Part shown: positions 23,553 to 33,175 of the stretch, one piece after another
Layout of the letters: every line of letters begins with the position of its first letter
How positions within the stretch are numbered: position 1 is the stretch's first letter
NCBI GenBank assembly: GCA_900491605.1
Contig: UESW01001783.1
Coordinates: forward strand, 49,870-113,869
DNA: 64,000 nucleotides
Direction: 5' to 3'
Origin: Calamus simplicifolius
Lineage: Eukaryota > Streptophyta > Magnoliopsida > Arecales > Arecaceae
Translations under genes and position numbers: made by a program
The notes under the pieces: generated by a model
Told to the model about the DNA's origin: nothing
What the model saw: the letters and a program-made list of their open reading frames with translations, nothing else
Databases searched by the model: none

Positions 23553-24605
23553 TCAAATATGGATCATTTTTTGATCTAGGAGCCATTCGGGTTTGGGCTT
23601 GGTGGGCTTGCTCTTGAACAAGCTCAGAAAATTGGTATGCGATGGACATTCATCTATATAATGGGTCAGACTCGAACAGATTATACAAACCTCATGTATA
23701 TTGAGTAGATGGGGAAGAGGTATTTCCAACTTGTAGAATTCGGTCAAGTTTTTGGCACAGTTCATCAACTTTGATATAGATGTCTATAAACTGACCTATG
23801 TTGTATATTCTACCTCTCTTAGGTTCTATGGAAGGATCTCTACGGATAGCAGACATATGGTACAAGAAATTTTCACTTAGAGTTTTTAAATGTTGCCATG
23901 CCTCATATTCATTTTTTAGCATAAATGTTCCTCCACATGAGGCATCCACCATTTGTCGGTGCCTTTCTGACAATCCATCATAAAAATATTGAACTAACTG
24001 CTATTTAGGTATTGCATGGTGCGAACATTTCCTAGTTAATTCTTTTAATCTCTTCCACATTTCATGAAACATTTCTTCCTCTAACAGAAAAAAAACTGGT
24101 TATGACTTTTCTGATTTGATTCATTTTCTCCTATAGGAAAGTATTTCTTAAGAAATTTCCTCTAAAGTTGGTCCCAAGTTGAAATTATAACAGTGTCTAG
24201 TGAATTTAACCAATACTTGGCTCTATCTTTTAGGGAGAAAGGAAATAACTTAAGCCTAAATGCCTCATCGGAGAAATTTTGAATCTTAATAGTTGAACAA
24301 ATTTCTAAGAATTCATCTAAGTGTTTGTAGGGATCTTCATTTGTAAATCTATGAAAAGCTAATAATATTTAGATTACACTGGACTTAATTTCATATTGGA
24401 TAGCCTCTACTAGGGGTACTTGTATGCATGGTGAATATGTATATTGTAAAAGGGCGAAGTACTCCTTCAATTGACGTGGTGAATTATTTTTTTGATTAAG
24501 ATCCATAATGCATGCTCTGTTTGCTCTATAAGTTCTTTTTATTTTAGAATTTAAGGGTATGAGGTTGGGTTGTAACGATCGGCGACCAAGCATACACCCT
24601 ATCAT
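23553..24605 (-). pseudogene. gag fragment of the Athila-like element, broken
   Basis: On the minus strand, 24605-24369 gives the Gag N-terminus. The region 24370-24100 encodes FTNEDPYKHLDEFLEIC and LKLFPFSLKDRAKYWLNSL, the most conserved block of Athila Gag. 23973-23692 has MVDASCGGTFMLKNEYEAW. 23768-23553 continues as a linker with a possible CxxC-type motif. Stops and frameshifts separate the pieces. The linker toward the protease (23118-22849) is acidic and proline-containing. Confidence 0.8.
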
Positions 24606-25502
24606 ATACTCTAAAGCAAACAGTAATTCAGTTCTCTTTTTTTAAATAATGTAATAGAAGAGAAAGGAGAAGATTCTAAAGAAAATATCCTAAAAGATTT
24701 CTAGAACTAAGAGCAATGAAGAATAATTTAGTTAGGGTTTAATAATTATTAGCAATCAAGTTAACAAAGATTAGACTTTCTACTCTAGGCTTAACCTAGA
24801 TCTAGATAGCTCCTAACCTCCAAGACCACTTTGGAGCCCTCCAAGTCAAAAATTAGCTGATCAACTAGCCAGTTAAGGGTAAGGTCAATTGGAGATTCAA
24901 TCATTATTGAAAATTGATAATTGATATACACTTCAACGAGAGAAACTTGAATTTAAGAAAAGAGCTACATGCCTAATAAAAATAATAAAATAATATATAT
25001 ATATATATATAATCAAGTCTAAACATTGGTTTTCCATCGAGTAACCAGGCACCTTCGCCTAAGTAAATATTGTTCGCATAAAAAAGTGGGCAGTATAAAG
25101 ATATCACAAAAATAAATAAATAATAAAAATAATAAAAAATATATATATATCAGGCAGTATGAAAGCTATCTCAGGTTAGATGCTTAATTTGAGAGTGTAT
25201 AGAAAATTGATCAAAGAAAATGATAAGCGATGATACCATTGTTCCTAACAAGTTAGTACTGAAATGCTAAGTTAGCCATCATAAACACAAGTGCTGTAGA
25301 TCTATGGATGAACTCTAAGAAAGTTTCAGATAGTTCTGACTGTGAAATTTACTTTAAAAAAAACTCAATACTTAATTAGTGATACTAGCTAGCTTCTTTC
25401 AACCTTAAGCCTAGATTTAATTTTGCAAAAGAAAATCTTAGTGATACATGATATTATTTTAATTACATTGCTAAGGGACTAGTAATGAATAAGTTGGGGG
25501 TA

Positions 25503-26582
25503 TGATAAGTCTATTTATTATCTTAATTTAACCATTAAAATAAATATTAATTACTTTGAATTTATTAAGAATTGATACTTTTTATGGATGTTTTTAGAAA
25601 AGAAGCCTATAAATGGAAAAAGCTTGATTTTTGGAGTCCAACGATGAAGATGACACTCAAATCAGGACTGTGTTTGTCCAAAAAGGAAAAAAGAGATGAT
25701 TTTGCATGATTCTCGGTGCAAACTAAGGCAAATGATGTAAAATGGACAATTGAGAAGTTTTGTTATGATATTTAAATGATCTTGGACCCAATTGACTCCA
25801 ACATTGACTGGGAGGAAGCCTTAGACAAACTCTATAAAAGGAGGACCTCAAGCAATAGGGGGAAGGAGTTTTCTCCAAAGTTTTTTTATTTTTCTTTTAT
25901 TTAGATCATTGTGTTTAGGCCTAAAAAAAAAATTAAGGAAATGTTAGCGGCAGCAATGCGTGGCTAGATTCCTTCAACTTGGGATGATGATGAATCCTAT
26001 AACCAGGTTCTATCTTTCTTTTTATCTTTAATTTCTATGAAATAAAAATTATGCTCTTCTTTCATATATCTTTTGAGTTATTTTTCTAATCGAAGTTTTG
26101 ATCTGGCATACACGGCCTATACCCTCTATTGACGTGCCATGATCTTAGAATACGGTATGTGTCTAAGAGAAATAGATCATAGTATGATAGTTTAGACCTC
26201 TAATTTTGTAAATAATTAGATAGTTTATACTCTAACCGAACATGCCATGATCTTCCAATACGGCCTATACCTAACAAGAGATAAATTATTCTAATCCTAG
26301 ATTTGTAAAAATTATTGTTATTACAACATAAAGAAAAGAAGATAAAACCTATTTGCATGATGGATTCGGATTCCTGGGTTGCTTCTCCTACTATCTTAAT
26401 TTTATTAATTAATTAGTTATAATCTTTTAATAACCACTATTCTAATATAATCCTCTACAAATAATTTTCTTTTATTTCTTTTGATGAAATAATTGCCGTT
26501 GATCTCCGAGGATACGATCCCGATTCACCATTAGCTATAGTAGTGAGTAGGTTTTATTTTTGACCGCCAACGACAGCGATCA
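25503..26582 (+). repeat. LTR of the Athila-like insertion, plus orientation (1080 bp)
   Basis: Starts TGATAAGTC directly after the polypurine tract AAGTTGGGGGTA (25491-25502) and ends GCGATCA at the TSD, giving TGAT/ATCA termini. A TATA-like CTATAAAAGGAGG lies near 25835. The end region (TCTCCGAGGATACGATCCC) resembles Athila LTR ends read on the plus strand. No primer-binding site follows, so it is a 3' LTR. Confidence 0.75.
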
Positions 26583-27449
26583 TCAGTTTAGAAATATTTT
26601 TAGGACCAAACCGATCTGAATTGGCTTCTTAAAACTAAAAATGAAACAAAAATCAAATCGATTATTACAATAAACCAAATTAAACAGACTCAAGAAATTC
26701 AGTTTGGTTTATCGGTTTGCATGTATATACTTTGAATGACCATAAGATCAGTTTTCATAGCAAATTTGATGTGATTAAATAGAAACTAATTATTCATAAT
26801 GAAAAAGTATATAGCTTTCATATAGTACAATTATTCACACATGTATGCGATAACTTAATTTTAACTATAATGCAAATAAAAATCCATGTAATATATATAC
26901 ATAGTTCGGTTTGATTTATATCAATTTCTAACGAATCTAAACTGAAATTGAACCAACCTATTTAGTTTCTAAAAATTTTAAACTAAAACAAAACTAAAAA
27001 ATTTAAAAAATGATTGAAATCAAATCAAAATTATGGTTTATACCAGTTTTGTAGTTTGGGGTTGGTTTTGCATGCCCCTAATTACAACTCACTAATAGGT
27101 AAATTATAAGCAACAAATTGTAGAAAATCTTTACCAATTATGGTAAATGGTAAGTCCTTTCAGAGAAAACTCCTTTGGAGAACACAAGAAATCAGCCCAA
27201 ATTAATGGATATGGTGCTCATGAAACTCTCTAATGGCTCCCTTTTTCTTCTATCCACTACCTTTCTCCTAATAAGATTTAAATGATGGAAAAAATAAGAT
27301 AGCATAAGAGCTAAGGGAAGCCTGCTCATTTCCCAAGTTCAAAACCATGAGAAACCAATCCATAAGTTAATTCCTACATATGAGTCCACCAAACTATGAG
27401 GAGGGGTGCCACATCAATTATGCCAGCCATCTTCACAAATAAGTTGTGC

Positions 27450-27704
27450 TTTTTTCCTTAGCAAAGTCTTTGTTAGTATATCCTATACATTCTTGCGAAC
27501 ACAAATTTTCCCAATTTTCTATAGTTTTCTCTCAAGCATATCATGGATCTAGTGATACCTCATATAAGTACGCTTAGTTTCTTAATAAAACCTGCATTCA
27601 TCAAAAGTTGAATGATATTTTGATTATCATAGTGTGTAACAAAATACTTTTAATTTAGCCCAAGTTCACCAACAAGTCTCTTGATCCATAGCTATTGGAT
27701 GTAG
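27450..27704 (-). pseudogene. Copia RNase H remnant at the inner end of the left arm
   Basis: The minus strand encodes LWIKRLVGELGLN, then (after a stop) YFVTHYDNQNIIQLL, and a tail with DILTKTLLRKK, matching the C-terminal RNase H of copia elements. Stops and frame changes are numerous. The arm homology ends inside this remnant. Confidence 0.65.
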
Positions 27705-27742
27705 CCTCGCATGATAAGTCGCCGCGTAGGGTCGAAAAGAAG
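27704..27742 (+). pseudogene. 39-bp third copy of the coiled-coil gene exon 2 end
   Basis: This stretch matches 51845-51883 at 35 of 39 positions. It corresponds to the last codons of exon 2 (ASRDESLRRVETK). It stops precisely at the exon boundary: the next bases are an (AT)n run in place of the GTCGGCC donor. It directly abuts the inner end of the left arm. Confidence 0.75.
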
Positions 27743-28885
27743 ATATATATATATATATATATTTGTATAATTATTCTAATTAGTTCTTATACATGCATAT
27801 GACTTATAATATATTCTTTGAATATAATACACTATAGACTTCTGATGATATCTCAAAATTAATATGGCCAAAAAAATTAGATTATTTGACTGTGTGACTT
27901 TATTTGTTGTCCCTTAGAATTAAGATACATGATTGTTTTAAGATCACACACATTGAAGGATGCATAGAATATGAGTTTATGTTGCAATCTTTTTTACGCT
28001 AGCAATGTATTTTTGAAAAATGTAGCATTATGAAGTGAGTAGCTAGTAGGCTGAAAATTTGGATTGTATAATCCTAATTTATCATAACTAAGATTTGAAA
28101 AGTGAGATAATTATAGTTTGCATACAAATCAAAACCTACCTATAAAAGCTAGTTGAGCTAGTTCTTATGATGCTAGACCAAAGGGTGTTATTTGCAAACT
28201 AAGATGAATAGGAACATAAAGCTGTTAAGATTAATATGGAGTCCTTAATTAAGTAGACATGCATATTTGTTGCCATATTAATAAGTGAGTCACTGCCAAT
28301 CTTTTATACAATATGAGTTTATGAAGTATGAGCTCAATGCCTAGCCAACCTCTTCTATAAGGATCTAATGCCATTTCAATAGTTAACATATAAAAGCTTA
28401 TGTGAATTTTATAAAATTATACCATAAATTACTAATTCTATGGGTGTCCGTACTGCATATATGTTAGTTATAATGATGTTTACACTTAGTTTCAATATGA
28501 GATAGACAATTCAAGGATAAATCATTTTTACCCTTAGTGAGTATATTTAGTTCCATGATGTGGTTAGATAAAGCAGGGCATGTTTATTTGCGTTTGTTTA
28601 AACTAGTTTTATCCCTATCCTCATTATTATATCTTGCTATATCACAACTAAAAATACAATATTTATTATCGAATGAAGAGAGAAAAATCACCTTATTTTT
28701 ATGGTTATTTATGCTGATATATAGAATTTTTTATCATTTTATAAATGTAAAAAGAATAAAATTTGGTACCAAATGAACCATGAATCCCTATTTATCCTTC
28801 CTCAACTAAATTGTCATAAATAAGCGTTCTCACTCAACAAATGTCTTACTTGGAAATTATGCTAAAGGTAACTTCGGTTAATAAC
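27743..28885. other. AT-rich spacer between the left arm and the CACTA element, no gene seen
   Basis: Begins with an (AT)n run and continues as AT-rich sequence with only short open frames (the longest, 79 codons at 28537-28776, is hydrophobic low-complexity). I see no recognisable protein. The last three bases, AAC (28883-28885), are the CACTA target duplication. Confidence 0.6.
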
Positions 28886-28909
28886 TACTACAAGAAATTC
28901 ATGAAACAG

Positions 28910-29105
28910 CGACGCAGCTTAGCGACGCAAATATTCGTTGCAAAATAATGACAAATTACAACGCAATTGCGACCCCATGAAATTTGCGATGCCATTTAGC
29001 GACGCATTAAATCAGTCGCTAAATAGCGATGCATTTAGCGACTCCCAAAAATTTTTATCGCTAAATAGCGACTCTATTAGCGACGCATTTTAATGCATCG
29101 CTATA
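28910..29105. repeat. 5' subterminal repeats of the CACTA element
   Basis: Multiple direct and inverted copies of TAGCGACGCATT, often paired as GCGTCGCTAAATAGCGACGC-like palindromes. In En/Spm such subterminal motifs bind the TNPA-type protein; here that is inferred from position and structure. Confidence 0.85.
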
Positions 29106-29195
29106 TAGGGTTTTAGGGTGTTTAGGGTTCAGGTGTTTAGGTTTCATGGGTTCAGGGATTCAGGATTCAGGGATTAAGGGTTTCAGGGGTTTAGG
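29103..29195 (+). repeat. Telomere-like TTTAGGG tract, first copy
   Basis: Imperfect TTTAGGG/TTCAGGG units follow directly after the subterminal repeats. They are degenerate and short, so an internal telomere-like microsatellite, not a telomere. Confidence 0.7.
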
Positions 29196-29259
29196 GGAGA
29201 AGGAAGAGATTTGAAGGGGAGAAGAAAGGAAGTGAAATGCTTGATGGCATTCTTTTATG

Positions 29260-29615
29260 AATCTTTCTTCTTGTTAGAAAAAAAGTGAAGGAAACCTGGC
29301 CACTTTAAGGAGTTCTTCATGTTAAATTCAAAAATCTGAAGGAACAAATGGTAAGCAGAAGGAAACTCCTACTACAAAGCTAAAGAATAAAGGTTTGCTA
29401 CTATATGATGCTGAATTCGATGATGCTTCTGAAAGAAAAGCTGCTGATTTAGCTTCTAATGAAGATTTTGCTAAGAATTAGCGTAGAAAGAAAACTATGA
29501 ACTGGGCCTATGAGGAAGATATGCTTTCTTCAATTCTAGAGGATTTCAAGCTCTGCATGGAAGTTGTTTATGCTATATATCGCCAATCAGTCAAGGAATC
29601 AATAAAGGAAAAATG
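29260..29615 (+). pseudogene. Captured exon-like fragment of unknown origin inside the CACTA element
   Basis: The plus strand reads GLLLYDAEFDDASERKAADL, then ASNEDFAKN-stop and KKTMNWAYEEDMLSSILEDF, with high-quality codon structure and few stops, unlike the surrounding repeats. It is acidic and non-repetitive and does not resemble CACTA proteins. I do not recognise the source gene. A transduplicated host fragment is the likeliest reading. Confidence 0.5.
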
Positions 29616-29742
29616 TACGACATCCCAACAGGGGATTTAGCACTTTTGATGCATACAATTATGGTCATTCTATTAAAAGCTTGATTATTTTCATATTCTG
29701 TCTTAGTAGAATTATGCAATAATTTTGGCGATAACCGGCGAT

Positions 29743-30065
29743 AAGAGATCGAAGCACCGCTAAGGGCGAAGAAGAGAAAGGGGCAGGAGCACCGTCCACG
29801 GAAGATTTCCGAAGGAAGCGGACATGTAATATCGCGGCCACCCACGTCACCTCGGGGGCTCCAGCGAAACAAGCATCATATATTATAATATATCAATATA
29901 TAAAATTATCACTACATAATAATAATTATTATACACTATAATAATTAATATATAAATTAATATTATAAAATATTAATATTTAGTGATGCATTTTTATGCG
30001 TCGCTAAATAGCGATGCATCAAAATGCGTTGCTATTTAGCGACGCATTAGCGTGTGTCGCTCAAT
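29743..30065 (+). repeat. Internal direct duplication in the CACTA element, copy 1
   Basis: The block GATAAGAGATCGAAGCACCG ... GGAAGCGGACATGTAA, the AT-rich stretch AATATATCAATATATAAAATT, and GCGACGC repeats recur in the same order and orientation at 30870-31180. Period is about 1.13 kb. Confidence 0.8.
29975..30065. repeat. Second cluster of CACTA subterminal-type repeats, internal
   Basis: TGCGTCGCTAAATAGCGATGC-like palindromic pairs occur more than 1 kb inside the element, part of the internal duplication. Confidence 0.8.
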
Positions 30066-30335
30066 AGGATTTTAGGGTTTAAGGGTTCAGGGGTTCAGGG
30101 ATTCCTGGTTCAGGGATTAAGGGTTTTAGGGGTTTTAGGGTTTTATGGTTTTAGAGTTTTAGGGTTCTAGGGGTCTTAGGGGTTTTAGGGTTTAGGGTTT
30201 TAGGGTTTAGGATTTAATTAGGGGTTTAGGTTTTAGAGTTTAGGGTTTTAGGATTAAGGTTTTAGGTTTTAGGGTTTTGGTTTTAGGGTTTTAGGGTTAT
30301 CGTTGGTTTAGGCTTTTTAGGGTTTAGGCTGCATT
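30065..30335 (+). repeat. Telomere-like TTTAGGG tract, second copy
   Basis: About 270 bp of imperfect TTTAGGG/TTTTAGGG units, longer than the first tract and in the same place relative to the GCGACGC cluster. It ends next to the 18S rDNA fragment. Confidence 0.8.
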
Positions 30336-30419
30336 CTCGGCACAAAGGCATGGATCGGACTGAAGGCAGCATTGGTCCTGGGTAGGACCTTGTAGTCGGC
30401 CACCCGGGCACACCGTGGC

Positions 30420-30793
30420 ACCACCGGTGTACACCGTTCCATGGGGTGGACCGGCCAGCCTAGCCCAATGTCCAACTATGAGCTTTTTAACTACAACAAC
30501 TTAAATATATGCTATTGGAGCTAGAATTACCTCGGCTGCTGGCACCAGATCGACTTGCCCTGCAATGGATCCTTGTTAAGGTATTTAGATTGTACTCGAC
30601 TGTACTCAATCCAATTACCAGACTCAAAGAGCCGGCCGGTATTGTTATTTCTTGTCACTACCTTCCCGTGTCAGGATTGGGTAATTTGTGTGCCTGCTGC
30701 CTTACTTAGATGTGGTAGCCGTTTCTCAGGTTCCCTCTCCTAAATCGAACCCTAATTCTCTGTCACCCGTCACCACCATTGTAGGCCCCTACC
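30420..30793 (-). rRNA. 18S rRNA gene fragment captured by the CACTA element
   Basis: On the minus strand this reads as plant 18S rRNA. Successive landmarks are GTGACGGGTGACAGAGAATT, AACCTGAGAAACGGCTACCA, AATTACCCAATCCTGACACG, AAATAACAATACCGGCC, CTCTTTGAGTCTGGTAATTG, GGTGCCAGCAGCCGAGGTAA and TTAAGTTGTTGTAGTTAAAA. It carries many substitutions and small insertions (for example an extra GTACAGTCGA-type insertion and CCGCGG changed to CCGAGG in the 530-loop region), so it is a pseudogenic fragment of about 370-400 bp and not a functional rRNA gene. Confidence 0.92.
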
Positions 30794-30869
30794 CGTCTTC
30801 ATATTTCGGGGGAAGACGGGAGTGGCACGAGGCCGAGCCCGACCCCCCAATCAGCCACCAGGAAGATAA

Positions 30870-31180
30870 CCCGCGACAAGAGATCGAAGCACCGCCGAGG
30901 GCGAAGGAGGGGAGAAATGGGTAGCAGCGCCACCCACAGGAGGTTCTCGAAGGAAGCGGACATGTAACTTTGCGACCACCCACGTCATCCGGGGTCTTCA
31001 GCGAAATGAGCAACATAGATTACAATATATCAATATATAAAATTATCACTATATAATATTAAATATTATACACTATAATAATTAATAAATAAAATTAATA
31101 TTATAAAATATTAATATTTAGCGATACATAATTGCATCGCTAAATAGTGATGCATTTTGCGACGCATAGAGTTTGTGTCG
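30870..31180 (+). repeat. Internal direct duplication in the CACTA element, copy 2
   Basis: Second copy of the 29743-30065 block, including GAAGGAAGCGGACATGTAA and the AT-rich stretch. The two copies differ by roughly 15-20% by eye, so the duplication is not recent. Confidence 0.8.
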
Positions 31181-31335
31181 CTATTTAGAGACGTAATTAT
31201 GTGTCGCTAATTTCTTGCCATACCTTTCTTTATCGCCAAATTAGCGACGCAATTAGCGACGCAATGGATGCGTCACTAATTAGTGACGAAATAATTGCAT
31301 CGCTAATTAGCGACGATGTATTTTTGCGTCACTAA
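31105..31335. repeat. Third cluster of CACTA subterminal-type repeats
   Basis: At least ten GCGACGCAATTAGCGACGC-type motifs in both orientations, just upstream of the putative TATA box. Confidence 0.8.
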
Positions 31336-31339
31336 TCCT

Positions 31340-33175
31340 AGTTCATATAAAGTCCCCCCTCCGCCCTAACCCGCCTCCTTCCTCCCTGTTCCTCCCCACA
31401 CCCGGCGGTGCCTCTCCCACCCTCTTTCTCCCTCCCTCTTCCCCACCTTCGGTGGCACTCCGACGGCCCTCTGGCACCCCGATCTCCTCGCTGGTGTCTC
31501 TGAGTTTCAAGTAAACACCCCCCCCCCCCACCTTACCCCCCCTCCCCCTCCCTCTCCCCCTCCCACTCCCCCTCTCGTCAACCACGGCCATGGCCGTGGC
31601 CTGGCCATAGTCTGTGGCCAGGCCATGCCAAAAAAAAAATTTTTTTTTTAGCCCCCACTCCCCCAGCCCCCAGCCCCCTCCCCCGTCACCGGCCACGGTC
31701 ATGGCCATGGCTGCCCTCGCTGGCCATGGCCGCTGTCGTGGCTTGGCGGCCGGCTGTGGCCTGGCCACGGACAGCGGCTTGGCGGCCGGCTGTGGCCTGG
31801 CCACAGTCCGTGGCCAGGCCATGGCCAAAAAAAAAATTTGTTTAACCCCCCCAACCCCCCTCCCCCTATTGCCGGCCACGGCCATGGCCGTGGCCGCCCT
31901 CGCTGGCCACGACCACTGCCATGGCCTGGCGACCGGCCGTGGGCCAAATTTTTTTTTTTAACCCTCCCCTCCAGCCCCCAGCCCCCTCCCCTGTTGCCGG
32001 CCATGACCGGCCAAAAAAAATAATTTTTTAACCCCCCCCAGCCCCCCTCCCCCTTTCATCGGCCACTGCCATGGCCGTGGCCGCCCTCGCCGGCTTCAAC
32101 CACTGCCATGGCCTGGCGGCTGGCCATGGCCTATCCACGACCGTGGCCAGGTCACGGCCAAATTTTTTTTTTTCCTTTAAACCTCCCCCCAGCCCCCTCC
32201 CCCGTCGCCAGCCACGGCCGCTACCGTGGCCTGGCCACAGTCCGTGGCCAGGCCACGGTCAAAAAAAAAAAGTTTTTTAACCCCCCCAGCCACCCTCCCC
32301 CCTCCCTTTGTCGCCGGCCACTGCCGTGGTCGTGGTCACCCTCACCTGCCATGACCATTGCCGTGGTCTGGCGGCCAGCCGTGGCCTGACCATAGTTCGT
32401 GGCTAGGCCATAGCCAAAATTTTTTTTTTCTTTAACCCTACCCCGCCAAGCCCCCCACCCCCCTCCCCCGTCTTCGGCCACGGTCGTGGCCGTGGCTGGT
32501 GAGGGCCACAACCGCTGCTGTGGCCTGGCGGCCGGCCGTGGCCTAGCCACAGTTCGTGGCCAGGCCATGACCAAAAAAAAAATTGTTTAACCCTCCCAGC
32601 CCCCCTCCCACCCTTGCCGGCCACAGCCTTGGCCGCCCTCGCCGGCTACGGCCACTGCTGTGGCCTGATGGTAGGCCGTGGCCAGGCCATAGCCAATTTT
32701 TTTTAACCACCACCCCCAGCCCCGCCCCCCTCCCCATCACCGGCCACGGCCAAAAAAAAAATATTAAAACCCCCCGATCCCCCCTACCCCTCTCTCTAGC
32801 CTGATGCGAGGGCGGCCATGGCCTTGGCCCGGTGGCCGACGGTGGTTTGCCCACAGCCCATGGCCAAGCCACGAGCATGAAAAAAAATTATAACCCCCCC
32901 CCCCTCTGCCTCCCCCTACCCCTCTCTCTGGCCGACCATGGGGGCAGCTGCCGCCTTGGCCTGGCGGCCGACCGCGACCTGGCCACAGCCCATGGCCAGG
33001 CCATGGGCTTAAAAAAATTTGAAACCCCCCACCCCCCCCTCCCGCTACCCCTCTCTCTGGCCGGCCATGGGGTGGCCATGGCCGCGGCCATGGCGTGGTG
33101 GCCGATCGCGGCCTGGCCACAGCCCGTGGCCAGGCCGCGGGCATAAAAGAAAAACCCAACCACGGGCCAAAAAAA
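31340..33175. repeat. GC-rich minisatellite array within the CACTA element
   Basis: About a dozen modules, 60-200 bp long. Each combines GGCCATGGCCGTGGCC-type palindromic GC tracts, a C-rich stretch (CCCCCCAGCCCCCTCCCCC) and an A9T9-like block (AAAAAAAAATTTTTTTT). Composition changes abruptly from the AT-rich flanks. Several long open frames on both strands are by-products of the repeat and of its lack of AT-rich stops; none is supported as a gene. Confidence 0.88.
31346..31351 (+). promoter_or_regulatory. Candidate TATA box of the CACTA transcription unit
   Basis: TATAAA in the context TTCATATAAAGTCCCCCCT, directly after the last GCGACGC cluster and before a CT-rich leader-like segment. It is a plausible promoter for the downstream transposase genes; no transcript evidence is available. 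Confidence 0.45.

Larger units (their letters stand above)
22275..26582. mobile_element. Rearranged Athila-like insertion: head-to-head gag-PR fragment and 3' UTR-LTR
   Basis: Flanked by TCAGT at 22270-22274 and 26583-26587, with an empty TCAGT site in the paralogous arm near 44430. The left 2.6 kb encodes Athila-type Gag and protease on the minus strand, with the pol frame cut exactly at the insertion edge. The right 1.1 kb is an LTR in plus orientation, preceded by a plus-strand polypurine tract. RT, RNase H, integrase and a second LTR are absent. Opposite orientations inside one target duplication suggest it integrated already rearranged, or was rearranged by an internal inversion/deletion. 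Confidence 0.75.
22244..27080. mobile_element. hAT-like MITE, split by the Athila-like insertion (left arm)
   Basis: The outer ends read TAGGAGTATGCATGG at 22244 and GCATGCCCCTA at 27080, an imperfect terminal inverted repeat of the TAGGGGTGTGCA type typical of plant hAT-related MITEs. Internal sequence is rich in AAACCGA/TCGGTTTGG pairs that fold back. It has no coding capacity. Without the 4.3-kb insertion it is about 0.5 kb and matches 43965-44463. A clear 8-bp target duplication was not seen. Confidence 0.65.
4995..27704. repeat. Left arm of a large inverted duplication
   Basis: After removing the copia (6123-15665) and Athila-like (22275-26582) insertions and one TSD copy each, about 8.85 kb remains. 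It matches the reverse complement of 43291-52621 over its whole length. Landmarks in the same order include the coiled-coil gene intron and exon (5000-6120), both promoters (15671-17089), all five LOLITA exons (17090-20304), a tRNA-derived repeat (near 20940), a MITE and a copia RNase H remnant (to 27704). Short comparisons show roughly 5-12% differences plus indels. The outer end is hidden by the gypsy insertion and probably continues beyond the window. Confidence 0.93.

Noticed and set aside
28537..28776. A 79-codon hydrophobic open frame
   Set aside because: Low-complexity AT-rich coding, no start context or homologous pattern; chance frame.
30420..30793. Functional rRNA locus
   Set aside because: Only a fragment with many changes in invariant loops, inside a transposon.
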